From positions 744,001 to 808,000 of the forward strand of contig CAXBHL010000001.1 of the NCBI GenBank assembly GCA_963975575.1: DNA of 64,000 nucleotides, in the 5' to 3' direction. The notes beneath the pieces were generated by a model. The model had not been told where the DNA came from. It saw nothing but the letters and a program-made list of their open reading frames with translations, and did not search any database. This document shows positions 42,934 through 53,408 of this stretch, one piece after another (position 1 is the stretch's first letter; each line of letters opens with the position of its first letter). The position numbers and the translations under genes were made by a program. This DNA is from UBA6054 sp963975575 (GTDB lineage Bacteria; Planctomycetota; Phycisphaerae; Phycisphaerales; UBA1924).

Positions 42934-43380
42934 ATGATGGAAGATATCAAAGCGCAGACCGTCCTGTTCCTCACCCGCGACGGGGCCAACGACCTTGACC
43001 GGGCGGCCGCCAAGATCCTCGCGCGGTGCGATGTTGAAGTCCGCCACACCACCCCGCGGGAGGGCCGGCCCCCGGCCGCGGACGTGATGTTCCACGCGGA
43101 TCACGAGACCGTTCAGGCTGCGAAGACGTCCGACGCCGCGGGGCGCATCGAGAACGCGCTGCGCCAGGCCGCCGACTCCGAGGTCCGGTACCTGCAATGG
43201 GTCGAAGAACGCCGGACCTCCGGTCCGAAGAGCGCCTCGGGCATCGGCGACGGCAGCAGCGGCCCGCCGGGCGCGACCCGTGCGAACAGCGGGCTGCCGC
43301 CGAGGTACCACGACCGGCAGCCCGACGACCTCAAGCGGGACAAGCCGCACGAGGAACGCCCGCCGGGACGGGTGAACTGA
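42934..43380 (+). CDS. Hypothetical protein with disordered C-terminus
   Basis: I do not recognise this 148-residue protein. The first 95 residues look globular (QTVLFLTRDGANDLDRAAAK, GRIENALRQAADSEVRYLQW), and the last 50 are polar and Gly/Pro/Arg-rich (GIGDGSSGPPGATRANSG, DRQPDDLKRDKPHEE). There is no signal or membrane helix. Two adjacent ATGs (42934 and 42937) could start it, and no clear ribosome site is seen because a hairpin ends right before them. Confidence that it is real rests on codon bias and the intact frame between two genes. Confidence 0.5.
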   Translation: MMEDIKAQTVLFLTRDGANDLDRAAAKILARCDVEVRHTTPREGRPPAADVMFHADHETVQAAKTSDAAGRIENALRQAADSEVRYLQWVEERRTSGPKSASGIGDGSSGPPGATRANSGLPPRYHDRQPDDLKRDKPHEERPPGRVN

Positions 43381-43447
43381 CCGCAGCGCGGGCGCCGGGG
43401 CAACGCCGCCCGGGTCCGGACGCGGACCGTCCCGCGTATACTGGGCC

Positions 43448-44110
43448 ATGCCACTGACCCGAGACCAGATCGCCGCCCGCGCCGCCCAGGAACTCGAAGA
43501 CGGCTACGTCGTCAACCTCGGCATCGGCATGCCCACGCTGGTGGCCAACCACATCCCGGCCGGGATGGACGTCTGGCTGCAATCCGAGAACGGCCTGCTC
43601 GGGATCGGGCCATTCCCGTCCGAGGACGCGGTCGACGCGGACCTGATCAACGCGGGCAAGCAGACCATCACCGCACGCAGGGGCGCGGCGTCGTTCTCGT
43701 CGTCCACCTCGTTCGGGATGATCCGCGGCGGCCACATCGACGCGTGCATCCTGGGCGCGATGCAGATCAGCCAGGAGGGCGACATCGCCAACTGGATGAT
43801 CCCGGGCAAGATGATCAAGGGCATGGGCGGCGCGATGGACTTGGTCGCCGGCGTCAAGAAGGTCATCGTCACCATGGAGCACACCGCCAAGGGCGATGCG
43901 CCCAAGATTCTCAAGGAGTGCACGCTGCCGCTGACCGGGCTGCGCTGCATCGACATGGTCATCACCGATCTGTGCGTGCTGGTGATGGACGAAGCGAAGC
44001 AACGCTTCCGCCTGACGGAACTCGCCCCCGGCGTGACCGTGGACGAGGTGCTGGCCAAGACCGAAGCGGAAATCGTCGTTTCTGACGCGCCGGCGGTGGT
44101 GGGGGCCTGA
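43448..44110 (+). CDS. scoB: 3-oxoacid CoA-transferase subunit B
   Basis: The 220-residue product is the B subunit of a family I CoA-transferase. Seen: GYVVNLGIGMPTLVANHIP (19-37), the catalytic glutamate E47 in QSENGLLGIGPFP, GGHIDACILGAMQIS, GMGGAMDLVAGVKKVIVTMEH and CIDMVITDLCVL. It must pair with subunit A at 35237..35965, from which it is separated by about 7.5 kb holding iron-transport, regulatory and PEP-CTERM genes. A strong terminator follows, so it is transcribed separately. Confidence 0.94.
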   Translation: MPLTRDQIAARAAQELEDGYVVNLGIGMPTLVANHIPAGMDVWLQSENGLLGIGPFPSEDAVDADLINAGKQTITARRGAASFSSSTSFGMIRGGHIDACILGAMQISQEGDIANWMIPGKMIKGMGGAMDLVAGVKKVIVTMEHTAKGDAPKILKECTLPLTGLRCIDMVITDLCVLVMDEAKQRFRLTELAPGVTVDEVLAKTEAEIVVSDAPAVVGA

Positions 44111-44147
44111 CGCCCGGGCCGCGGCCCGGCAGCGCAATCAACCGACG

Positions 44148-44185
44148 ATCGCGACGCCCATCCACCGGGCGTCGCGATTTTTCTT
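44148..44185 (+). terminator. Intrinsic terminator of scoB
   Basis: A 12-bp perfect stem ATCGCGACGCCC with GGGCGTCGCGAT closes a 7-base loop and runs into TTTTTCTTT. Confidence 0.92.
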
Positions 44186-44270
44186 TCCTGAACGCGTGAG
44201 TTCGACTCCCCGGTCTCGCTTGATCGGATCCATACGGTTCTTTCGTTCCAGAACACCCAAGGAGAGACAA

Positions 44271-44894
44271 GTGAAAATCAGTATGTGCCTCACGGCCGCG
44301 GCCCTCGCCGCGGGCGCCGGTCCTGCCGTGGCCGGAATCAACCTGGTCACCAACGGATCCTTCGAAATCTCGGACCTCGACCCCGGGACCGCCTGGATCC
44401 CGATGAGCGCCGGGAACACGGCGATCACCGGCTGGACCACCTTCGGCGGCGGGATCGACTACATGGGCTCCATCGTCGCCGCCTCCGACGGCGTGCGGAG
44501 CATCGACCTGAACAACGTCACGCCTGGAGGCGGGGTCGAGCAGACCTTCGCCACCGTCGCCGGCTGGATCTACACCGTCGAGTTCGACCTCTCGGCCAAC
44601 ATGTACGGCGGGCCGACGCCCAAGGTGATGGAGGTCTCGGCCGCGGGCCAGAGCGAGCAGTTCGAGTTCGACTACGTGGCCGCCGGTGCCACGGCCCAGG
44701 ACCCCGCGTGGGAGCGCATCTCGTGGTCCTTCATCGGGAACGGTTCGTCCGCCACGCTGCGATTCACGGGCGTGAGCACGGGCGTGTACGGCGCCGAGAT
44801 CGACCACGTGGTCGTCACCGGTGTCGCCCCGACGCCCGGGACCGCCGCGCTGCTCGGTCTGGGCGGTCTGGTCGCCCTGCGTCGCCGGCGTTGA
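44271..44894 (+). CDS. Exported choice-of-anchor C / DUF642-like protein with PEP-CTERM-type tail
   Basis: The 207-residue product has a signal peptide (about 1-21, LTAAALAAGAGPAVA) and a beta-sandwich of the choice-of-anchor C type: NLVTNGSFEISDLDPG, AITGWTTFGGGIDYMG, GVRSIDLNNVTPGGGVEQTF and a later SWSFIGNGSSATLRFTG. The C-terminus is APTPGTAALLGLGGLVAL plus RRRR, the shared sorting tail. The start is GTG at 44271, after GGAGAGACAA. Cell-surface location is inferred from the signal and tail; carbohydrate binding is possible but unproven. Confidence 0.87.
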   Translation: MKISMCLTAAALAAGAGPAVAGINLVTNGSFEISDLDPGTAWIPMSAGNTAITGWTTFGGGIDYMGSIVAASDGVRSIDLNNVTPGGGVEQTFATVAGWIYTVEFDLSANMYGGPTPKVMEVSAAGQSEQFEFDYVAAGATAQDPAWERISWSFIGNGSSATLRFTGVSTGVYGAEIDHVVVTGVAPTPGTAALLGLGGLVALRRRR

Positions 44895-44966
44895 ACCGGC
44901 CGCCTCCAGGCGGACACACAGCGGACACCCCAACACCAATCCGGGCCGACGCCCGGTGCGGTGCTT

Positions 44967-45359
44967 TCAGCCCAAGAGGCTCCTGAGACGCTCGCCGAGC
45001 GTGAACTCGGTCAGGTCGCTCAGTTCGCCCGCATCAAAGAACATCCCGCCGCACTTGGTGCACACGTCCATCTCGACGTGCGTCTGTTTGGGGTCCCGGT
45101 GTACGCTCATGCGGCTGTGATCTCGGGGGCAGAGCAGCGGGTTGGGCCGGACCGCCGGCTCCCGGGTTCCGAGCCGGTCGAGCTCGTCCATCGTGGCGCG
45201 GTGCCGCTCGATCAGCATGGCGTGTTTGAGCCCCTCGAGTTCGCCGGCGTCGAGCCACACGCCGCCGCAGGTGGCGCACCGGTCGATGCCCACCGAGCCC
45301 AGCGTGATGCGTTCCATCGGCTCGGCGTCCTTGGGGCAGGATATGAAACCGTCGGCCAT
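44967..45359 (-). CDS. Double TFIIB-type zinc-ribbon protein
   Basis: The 130-residue product contains two zf-TFIIB (PF13453) units: CPKDAEPMERITLGSV...RCATCGGVWLDAGELE (about 8-42) and CPRDHSRMSVHRDP...VCTKCGGMFFDAGELS (about 77-113). Each has a CPxD half and a CxxCGGxxxDxGEL half. Such proteins are small cytoplasmic zinc proteins of unknown role. No membrane helix is present. It converges with the PEP-CTERM gene at 44271. The secreted protein gene at 45417 lies upstream on the same strand. Confidence 0.88.
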   Translation of the reverse strand: MADGFISCPKDAEPMERITLGSVGIDRCATCGGVWLDAGELEGLKHAMLIERHRATMDELDRLGTREPAVRPNPLLCPRDHSRMSVHRDPKQTHVEMDVCTKCGGMFFDAGELSDLTEFTLGERLRSLLG

Positions 45360-45416
45360 GGGGCGCCTCCCGTGCGGCGTGTCCGAAGCCGGGCGTCACC
45401 GGCCGGCGGGGGTCTA

Positions 45417-46211
45417 TCAGGGATCGGGCGTCTCGTCCGGCTCCCCGGGTTCGCCCGGGGGCACGGCCGGCGCCGGAACGATGCCGTCGTCCTCCACGGT
45501 GTCGGCCCTGCCGTCGAGCGCCCGCTTGATGGCCGCGTCCAGCTCGCCCGAGAGATCGAACGGCGGGGGCGTCTCGGGCAGGCCGTTGCTGTCCGCCGAG
45601 GCGCGGGCGGCCTCGATGAACTCGCGGAGCTCCTCGTCGGTGGTGTTCTGCGGCACCTTCATGCGGATGCTCTGTCCCTGCAGGTCGAACTGGATGACCT
45701 CCGTATCGCCCGGATCGGCGCGGAGCGGGGCGAGGATGACGCGCAGCTCGTTCGTGTCCACGGTCTCGTCGGCCAGCCCGTAGGCCAGGCGGGTGAGCTG
45801 GAGGCGCCCGTCGACCTTCTCCTCCTCGGACAGGCCCGAGTCCTTGAAGTACGCGTTACCGACACCCATGGCCACGCCCGCGGGCAGCACGGGGCTCTCG
45901 GCGACCTGCTCGATCACCCGCCCGAGCTGCTCGAGCGAGATCGCGCCGGTGCGGAACCGTTCGATGAAGTCGTCGACCACCAGCTGGGTCTCGGCCTTCT
46001 CCGCGTCGTCGATGGGCATCTCGGCGATGAGCTGGGTCATGCCGCTGCTCATCCCGCTGGCGGCGAAATCCCGCCACTTCACGGCGATGAACACGCCCGC
46101 GCCGATGAGCAGCAGCAGCACGACCGCCAGCGCGATGCCGCAGCCGATCAGCCAGTTGCCCCGGCGCGTCTGTCGCAGGATTCCCCGGGTCCGGTTCGAA
46201 GTTGTCATCAT
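45417..46211 (-). CDS. Membrane-anchored protein, unknown function
   Basis: The 264-residue product has a basic N-terminus, one membrane helix (about 20-44, WLIGCGIALAVVLLLLIGAGVFIAV), then a soluble helical domain (about 60-215) with MPIDDAEKAETQLVVDDFIERF, SPVLPAGVAMGVGNAYFKDS and TTDEELREFIEAARA, and a Pro/Glu-rich tail (PAVPPGEPGEPDETPDP). I do not recognise it. The topology suggests an N-in anchor and periplasmic domain. Two tandem ATGs (46211 and 46208) compete as start. It is divergent from the dipeptidase gene. Confidence 0.62.
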   Translation of the reverse strand: MMTTSNRTRGILRQTRRGNWLIGCGIALAVVLLLLIGAGVFIAVKWRDFAASGMSSGMTQLIAEMPIDDAEKAETQLVVDDFIERFRTGAISLEQLGRVIEQVAESPVLPAGVAMGVGNAYFKDSGLSEEEKVDGRLQLTRLAYGLADETVDTNELRVILAPLRADPGDTEVIQFDLQGQSIRMKVPQNTTDEELREFIEAARASADSNGLPETPPPFDLSGELDAAIKRALDGRADTVEDDGIVPAPAVPPGEPGEPDETPDP

Positions 46212-46297
46212 GCGCGTGCTCTCCGTGTGGCGGAAGGCCACCGTACCATCATTGGCCGCGGAACCCCGCGGGTTGCACGGAACACGAGGAGAGCCTG

Positions 46298-47362
46298 TTG
46301 ACCAGCCCAACTGACGCCGCGACCTGGTTCGACGCCCACCTCGATCTGGCGTACCTGGCCGAGACCGGGCGGGACATGCACGCCCCGCCGGCGGACGCAA
46401 GGGGGCGGCACCAGCCCGTGGCCGTCACGCTGCCCGCCATGGCCGGGGCAGGCCTGGGTTGGTGCCTGGGCACGATCTTCACCGAGCCGGTCGACCCCGA
46501 CGACCCGGGCCGCGAGACCGGGGCGTTCGCCTACCCCGACGACGACGCCCTGGGTGCCTGGAAGGCGGGGATGCGCCAGCTCAAGCTGTACCACGCGTGG
46601 CGGGACGCGGGGCTGATCCAGCTCATGCCGACGCGCGGGACGCGGGCCGGGGCGTCCGAAGCGCCGCTCCGCCTGGGCATCCTGATGGAAGGGGCCGACC
46701 CGATCGAGACGCCCGACCAGCTCGACGAATGGGCCGACGCCGGCGTGATCGCCATCGGCCTGACGTGGGCCCGCCGCTCGCGCTATGCCGGCGGCAACGC
46801 GACGCCGATGAACGACCCGCGGATCGGGCTTTCGCCGATCGCCCGCGAGCTGATCCCCCGCATGGACGCCCGCGGCATCGTGCACGATCTCTCGCATCTC
46901 TCGCAGAGGGCCGCGGACGAGCTGCTGGCCCTGACCGAAGCGCCGGTCATCGCCTCGCACTCCAACTGCCGCGCGATCATGGGTGCGCACGACGATCCCA
47001 AGACCCAGCGGCACCTGGCCGACGAGACCATCCGCGTCATCGCGGCCCGGGGAGGGATCATCGGCATCAACCTGCTGTCCGATTTCCTCAGCCCCGGCGT
47101 GCAGCGCGGCGGGCGGGCGGCCATCGGCGACGTCATCGCCCATATCGAGCATGTCTGCACGGTGGCGGGGTCGCGCCGGCACGTGGCGCTGGGTTCCGAC
47201 GCCGACGGCGGGTTCGGCGCGGACCGCCTGCCGCGGGGCATCGACGGGCTGAAAGATCTCGGCACGATCACGGCCGCGCTGGGCGCGGCCGGATGGTCGG
47301 ATGCCGACCTCGAAGGGTTCCGCTCGGGCAACTGGCTGCGGTTCTGGGGCTGGCGGGGCTGA
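46298..47362 (+). CDS. Membrane dipeptidase (peptidase M19)
   Basis: The 354-residue product is an M19 renal-dipeptidase-like zinc enzyme. Seen: the first metal motif FDAHLDLAY (HxD), a bridging glutamate in GILMEGADPIETPDQL, VHDLSHLSQRAADELL and the metal histidines in PVIASHSNCRAIMGAHDD, then GINLLSDFLSP and HVALGSDADGGFG. It cleaves dipeptides, including D-configured ones. The best start is TTG at 46298 because AGGAG lies 7 bases upstream and the fold starts directly after. No signal peptide is visible despite the family name. Confidence 0.88.
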   Translation: MTSPTDAATWFDAHLDLAYLAETGRDMHAPPADARGRHQPVAVTLPAMAGAGLGWCLGTIFTEPVDPDDPGRETGAFAYPDDDALGAWKAGMRQLKLYHAWRDAGLIQLMPTRGTRAGASEAPLRLGILMEGADPIETPDQLDEWADAGVIAIGLTWARRSRYAGGNATPMNDPRIGLSPIARELIPRMDARGIVHDLSHLSQRAADELLALTEAPVIASHSNCRAIMGAHDDPKTQRHLADETIRVIAARGGIIGINLLSDFLSPGVQRGGRAAIGDVIAHIEHVCTVAGSRRHVALGSDADGGFGADRLPRGIDGLKDLGTITAALGAAGWSDADLEGFRSGNWLRFWGWRG

Positions 47363-47382
47363 GTGAGATCGGCGGACGGTCT

Positions 47383-49053
47383 TCAGGGAGCGCCGAGCCG
47401 GCTGGCCGGGTCCGCCAGGCGGAAGAGCACCTCGCCGCGGGTCAGGCCCTGGACGCTGCGGACAGTCCATTCGATCCGGTCGACGGAACGGGCCAGGTCC
47501 ATCAGCGGGCCACCCGCGGACCCCTTGAGCGCCTCGGCGAGGGCCGCCGGCCGGGCGCGCCCGGCGGTGAGCATGGTGGGATCGAAGTCGTCCGCGCCGC
47601 GTTCCCACGCCTCGCGCCCCTTCCTGGCCAGCGCGTCCGGGTCGCTCCCCGACGAACCCACCGCGATCGACACGACGCCCGAGCGATCGGCCGGATCGGG
47701 CGCCATCGACCACGCGACGCGCGCCCCGTCACCGGGCCAGAGGCCGGGGTCGGGGGTTTCGTCCGTGCCGGAGGTGAGCACCGCGTCGATGGCGTGCGAA
47801 CGCACGGCCCCCGGGAACAGCCCGCGGTGGGCGGGCGGGTTCTCCCCGCCGATGGCCGCGCTGATCAGGCGGTCGACCCGCTCGGCGAACGGCCTGCTCG
47901 ACGCGGCGTGGGTGATGACCTGGAGCACCGCGGCGACCGTTGCGTCGGGCGTGCGCCCGGCCTCGGCGGCGTGGAGCACCACGACGCTGCCGCGGTCGTA
48001 CCGCAGCGGGTCGGGGTCGGGGTCGGGGTCGGCGGGCGTGTCGGGGGGCTCGCCGATCCGCATGCGGACGTCCAGCGTTCCGTCGCTCAGGCCGGGCCCT
48101 CCGCTGAACGCGGCGGCGAACAGCGCGTCGCCCCCGGCCGCGGCGAGCACGCCGACCGGCGCGCCCGGTCCGGACGACTCGGGACCGGAGAACGGTACTT
48201 CACTCGCGAATCTCGCGCCCCAAGCGCCCTTGGCCGAACGAAGTTCGAAGGCCGCGGGCCGCTCGCTCCCGGGCACGCGGACCGCGGCGACGCCCGCCCA
48301 ACCGGGTTCGACGTTGCCGAGCACCGCCCGCGCCCGGGTTCCGAGGTCCGAGCCGGGCGGCGTCCCGGAGGCCGCCGGATCCGGAGCGGGTTCCGCGTTT
48401 GCGGCGGGGCCTGTGAGCATCGCGTCGAGCAGGCCGGTCGCGCCGACCGGGGCGATGAGCACTCGCGTGCCCGCGGCGTCCTCGGCCACCGCCATGGCGA
48501 TGCGTCCGGCGTCGACGGTGTAGATCACTTTGCCGGCGACGGTCCTCCGCGGGGCGGCCTTGAGCCGGGCCCGAAGGGCCAGGGCGGTCTGCTTGTCCAC
48601 TTCGGCGATGAACACCCAGCGGGTGTCCAGGCGGTTCGCGGTGACCAACGCGCCGCCCAACCCGCCCGCGTGGTCCATGAGGCCGTCCCACGCGACGATC
48701 ACCCGGCGTCCGAGCAGGGCGGCGGCGGCCTCGTCCTCGGTGTATCCAAGCGCGGCCGCCAGGCCGGACCAGGCCCGCACGGTCTGCGAGAACATCCCGG
48801 TGCGGGCCAGGGCCGCTCGCACGGTGCGGGCCGCGGGGTCCGTGAACAGGCGTTCGCCGGGTGCGTCGAGCACGGCGGCCGCGTCCACGCCGGGCGGGAA
48901 CGAGCCGAGCAGCGACCAGGGATCAGCGGCATTGGGATCCGTGGGGGGTGGGGGGGCGAACTGCGAACCGAAGCCGGAGCCCGCGGCGAGCGTCAGCGCC
49001 GCGGCCGCGCCGATCAGGACCCCGGAACGCTTCGTCGATCGGCGTGCGTTCAC
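47383..49053 (-). CDS. Exported protein in a sigma/anti-sigma operon
   Basis: The 556-residue product has an N-terminal signal (about 1-30, GVLIGAAAALTLAAGSGFG) and a large Ala/Gly/Asp-rich extracytoplasmic part. I do not recognise it. Stretches such as LLGRRVIVAWDGLMDHAGG, RWVFIAEVDKQTALALRARL and GKVIYTVDAGRIAMAVAED suggest a repeated alpha/beta unit. A short tandem Asp-Pro repeat (PDPDPDPDP) lies near residue 347. It starts with GTG overlapping the stop of the anti-sigma-like gene, so it is the third gene of an ECF operon and possibly a target or sensor. Confidence 0.68.
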   Translation of the reverse strand: MNARRSTKRSGVLIGAAAALTLAAGSGFGSQFAPPPPTDPNAADPWSLLGSFPPGVDAAAVLDAPGERLFTDPAARTVRAALARTGMFSQTVRAWSGLAAALGYTEDEAAAALLGRRVIVAWDGLMDHAGGLGGALVTANRLDTRWVFIAEVDKQTALALRARLKAAPRRTVAGKVIYTVDAGRIAMAVAEDAAGTRVLIAPVGATGLLDAMLTGPAANAEPAPDPAASGTPPGSDLGTRARAVLGNVEPGWAGVAAVRVPGSERPAAFELRSAKGAWGARFASEVPFSGPESSGPGAPVGVLAAAGGDALFAAAFSGGPGLSDGTLDVRMRIGEPPDTPADPDPDPDPLRYDRGSVVVLHAAEAGRTPDATVAAVLQVITHAASSRPFAERVDRLISAAIGGENPPAHRGLFPGAVRSHAIDAVLTSGTDETPDPGLWPGDGARVAWSMAPDPADRSGVVSIAVGSSGSDPDALARKGREAWERGADDFDPTMLTAGRARPAALAEALKGSAGGPLMDLARSVDRIEWTVRSVQGLTRGEVLFRLADPASRLGAP

Positions 49054-49817
49054 GGCAGGGGGTCGGCATCGAGCGGTTCGGACGGCTCGCCGGTCTGGGA
49101 CCCGCCGGTGACGGTCATGGAGGCGACGAACCCGCCGCGCCCGCTCTGCCCGGCGCGATTCACGCAGACCGTTTCGACGAGGAAGTACCGACCGCCCTCG
49201 ATCGTGATCACCCGGACACGCTGATCGGAGCGCAGATCGGACAGGCCGGAACCGTCGGCGAGGCCGGAGCGGGTATCGAGCCGGGTCAGACGCCCGGGCC
49301 CTTCCAGAGATCCGGCCAGCGTGGGCATCGAGGCCTGGATGACGCGGACGCTCTCCCGCACGCCGTCGCGCACCTGGCCGGCGGCCTGGGCGGTCTCCGT
49401 CTGCATGGCGCGGGCGACGTCGGTCACGGGGGTCGGCTGCGCGGTCAGCGAGCCGAAGCGGGGCAGCGCCCGCTGCACGCCGGCGACGGTCACCAGCCCG
49501 ACCAGCAGGACGAGCGCCCCGGAAACGCGGGCTCGGCGGACGAAGCGCCGGGCCGACGGGGACAGGAAGCGGTGCTTGCGATCCAGCGAGGCGAGCACGC
49601 CGTCGGCGATGTCCGGGCAGTCGATGGGGCTGCGCAGCGCGGCGATCGCCTCGACGGTCTCGGAGACGTCGCGCCGGCGCCGGGGGTCGTGGCGGAGCGC
49701 GCGGGCGACCTCGCGGCGCGTGCGCTCGTCCACCGAACCGTCCAGCACCGAATCGATCAGCGATTCGGGGATGCGGCCCGGAGCGTCTTCGTCACGAAAG
49801 GGACGGTCGGGTCTCAC
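49050..49817 (-). CDS. Putative anti-sigma factor, single-pass membrane protein
   Basis: The 255-residue product has a cytoplasmic N-terminal domain (1-95) that looks like an anti-sigma domain (SLIDSVLDGSVDERTRREVA, CPDIADGVLASLDRKH), a membrane helix (about 97-117, VSGALVLLVGLVTVAGVQRAL), and a periplasmic part (120-255) with repeated strands (VRVITIEGGRYFLVETVCV). No HxxxCxxC zinc motif is seen. Both ends are coupled by 4-base overlaps, to the sigma gene upstream and the exported gene downstream, the usual sign of an ECF regulon unit. Confidence 0.75.
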   Translation of the reverse strand: MRPDRPFRDEDAPGRIPESLIDSVLDGSVDERTRREVARALRHDPRRRRDVSETVEAIAALRSPIDCPDIADGVLASLDRKHRFLSPSARRFVRRARVSGALVLLVGLVTVAGVQRALPRFGSLTAQPTPVTDVARAMQTETAQAAGQVRDGVRESVRVIQASMPTLAGSLEGPGRLTRLDTRSGLADGSGLSDLRSDQRVRVITIEGGRYFLVETVCVNRAGQSGRGGFVASMTVTGGSQTGEPSEPLDADPLP

Positions 49818-50404
49818 CGCCAGACCTCCTCGACGCGGGACTCGAGCTTCTTCTGGGCCTGGAACACCTGGCGGAGGCGCCGGCGACCTCGGTGCAGATG
49901 GCTCTTGACCGTGCCCTCGGGCATGCCCAGGTGCTCGGCGATCAAAGCGATGGGCCAGTCGAGCTGGTGGAACAGCACGAGCACCTCGCGCTGCTCCTCG
50001 CTCAGGTCCATCAGCGAAACCTGGAGGGCGTCGCGCTGGACGGTCTGGCGCTCGTCGTCGTACATCGCGGTGTCGGGGGCCCAGCCGGTGGTCTGGTTGC
50101 CGAACGAACCGACGAAGTCGGTGTCGTAGGCGGGCTTGGACTTGGCCATGGCGTTCATGTACAGACGCCGCGCGATGGTGAACAGCCAGGTGGAGAAGCG
50201 GAAGCGGAAATCGAACTTGTGCAGGTTGCCCAAAACACGGACGAAGGCCTCCTGCACGATGTCCTCGGCCACGTCGGGGCGGCCCGACATGCGGAGCAGG
50301 TAGGCGTACACCGATTGCTGGTGGGCACGGATCAGATCACCGGCCGCCTGGCGGTCTCCCGCCGCGGCCCGCTCGATCAGGTCGACCTCGCGTTCGCGTT
50401 CCAT
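49814..50404 (-). CDS. ECF-type RNA polymerase sigma factor
   Basis: The 196-residue product is a sigma-70 family ECF factor. Region 2 reads RPDVAEDIVQEAFVRVLGNL and FDFRFRFSTWLFTIARRLYM. Region 4 reads LSEEQREVLVLFHQLDWPIA and LGMPEGTVKSHLHRGRRRLR. A linker of about 40 residues separates them. I start it at the ATG at 50404 because AAGGAG lies 5 bases upstream; a GTG two codons earlier would overlap that site. It overlaps the putative anti-sigma gene (GTGA). Confidence 0.93.
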   Translation of the reverse strand: MEREREVDLIERAAAGDRQAAGDLIRAHQQSVYAYLLRMSGRPDVAEDIVQEAFVRVLGNLHKFDFRFRFSTWLFTIARRLYMNAMAKSKPAYDTDFVGSFGNQTTGWAPDTAMYDDERQTVQRDALQVSLMDLSEEQREVLVLFHQLDWPIALIAEHLGMPEGTVKSHLHRGRRRLRQVFQAQKKLESRVEEVWR

Positions 50405-50760
50405 CCGCACTCCTTCCCGTCCGAACAGAGCCCGGACGATTGGTCGTATTCAGTATACAGCCAGCGTGGATGCCGGATGCGTGAGAACCCGCACGGGAAC
50501 TGATTCGGAGCGCGCGGGCGGTTGTTCCGGCGTTCGCCGAAGTGATGCCGTCCGAGGCCCTGGTTGTTCCCGCCCGGGGCAATCAGGGGCAAACACCCTG
50601 CCTACGCGCGGGTCGACGCGCGGGTCGATAAGAGCGGGTCCATGAGAAAAGCCCCGCTGGGCGGGGCCTTCTGGGTCATACGAGTCGGCGGGTCCGCCGG
50701 TTCGGATGGGAGAGAGTTGGATGGGTCCGCCGGGAAGGCGGCGGGGGGGTCGGGTCGGGA
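50405..50760. other. 356-base gap between the sigma gene and rplU
   Basis: The gap holds the rplU terminator at 50645..50667 and the sigma-operon promoter region. No gene is supported. TATTCAGTATAC at about 50448..50459 is the only AT-rich block in front of the sigma operon and might hold its -10 element; I cannot identify an ECF-type -35 (AAC-like) box with confidence. Confidence 0.4.
50645..50667 (-). terminator. Intrinsic terminator downstream of rplU
   Basis: On the minus strand GCCCCGC-CCA-GCGGGGC is followed by TTTTCTC. It is 94 bases beyond the rplU stop. Confidence 0.85.
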
Positions 50761-51090
50761 TCAGCCGTTGATCGCGGTGACCTTGACGCCGGTGTAGCGC
50801 TGGCGGTGGCCCGTCTTGCGCTCGTAGGTGTTCTTGGTGCGGAACTTGCGGATCACGAGTTTGTCGCCCATGACCGTCGGCTCGGTGATCTCGAAGGTGA
50901 CCGAGGCGCCCTTGACATAGGGGGTGCCGATCTTGGCCGAGCCGCCGGTCTCGCCGACCAGCAGGACGGTGTCCACGGTGATGGTGTCGCCGACATTGGC
51001 CTCGCCGGCGTTGAAGAGATCGATCAGGATCTCGTCGCCCTGCTGGACCTTGCGCTGTCCGCCCGACTCTTCGATGATGGCGTAGGCCAT
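50761..51090 (-). CDS. rplU: 50S ribosomal protein L21
   Basis: The 109-residue product is bL21. Seen: MAYAIIEESGGQRKVQQGDE, VGDTITVDTVLLVG, GTPYVKGASVTFEI, and the basic C-terminal RKFRTKNTYERKTGHRQRYTGVKV, which is the L21 signature. rpmA (L27), usually directly downstream, is absent; an intrinsic terminator and the ECF operon follow instead. The ATG has GAGC-rich context and no alternative start. Confidence 0.95.
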   Translation of the reverse strand: MAYAIIEESGGQRKVQQGDEILIDLFNAGEANVGDTITVDTVLLVGETGGSAKIGTPYVKGASVTFEITEPTVMGDKLVIRKFRTKNTYERKTGHRQRYTGVKVTAING

Positions 51091-51330
51091 GGGATGCTCC
51101 GATCAGCTGCCGCACGGGGCTCGGGGCGGGAAAACCACCCGGCTCGAACCCGGCCCGTTGCGGGCCACGATGGTAGGCCGGACCCCGGCATCCGTCGAGG
51201 GTGCTCGGCTCGTATTCTTGGGGCCGGCCCGCCTCTCATCCGGCCGGACCGATACCCCGCAAGTTGCTCTTTGGCAGGAACTTGAGAGACGCCAGGATTT
51301 CCGAGCGGTCGGCCTTGTGGACGGGGCCGA

Positions 51331-53232
<1,902 letters not shown>

Positions 53233-53408
53233 GGTCTTCTCTCAGCGGGGCTTCAGGGAGAGAAGTGTAGGGAGCCCGCCGCAAAAGCCAATGGCCGGCG
53301 GGAAGGCGGTTTCGCCCGATCCCGCGGCGTTCTCCGGGCGTTCAGCGGGCCGTGCCCCGGGGGTCGGGGTCCGGTGGTCGGGGTCCGGTGGGTCCGGGCG
53401 TCCGCGGC

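Noticed and set aside
48011..48032. Tandem GGGGTC repeat (about 3.7 copies)
   Set aside because: It lies inside the exported-protein gene and simply codes for alternating Asp-Pro. It is too short to count as an independent element.
46459..49224. A 921-codon plus-strand open frame across the dipeptidase and exported-protein genes
   Set aside because: It runs through two real genes in other frames, is Arg/Gly/Ala-rich and lacks a domain. It is an effect of high GC content.
51259..51283. Hairpin CAAGTT...AACTTG between typA and rplU
   Set aside because: The stem is only six base pairs, the loop is 13 bases and there is no T tract, so it does not qualify as a terminator or a known leader.
53349..53399. 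GGTCGGGGTCC direct repeats between typA and ubiE
   Set aside because: The units are imperfect and short, in a GC-rich gap without other signals. No function is supported.
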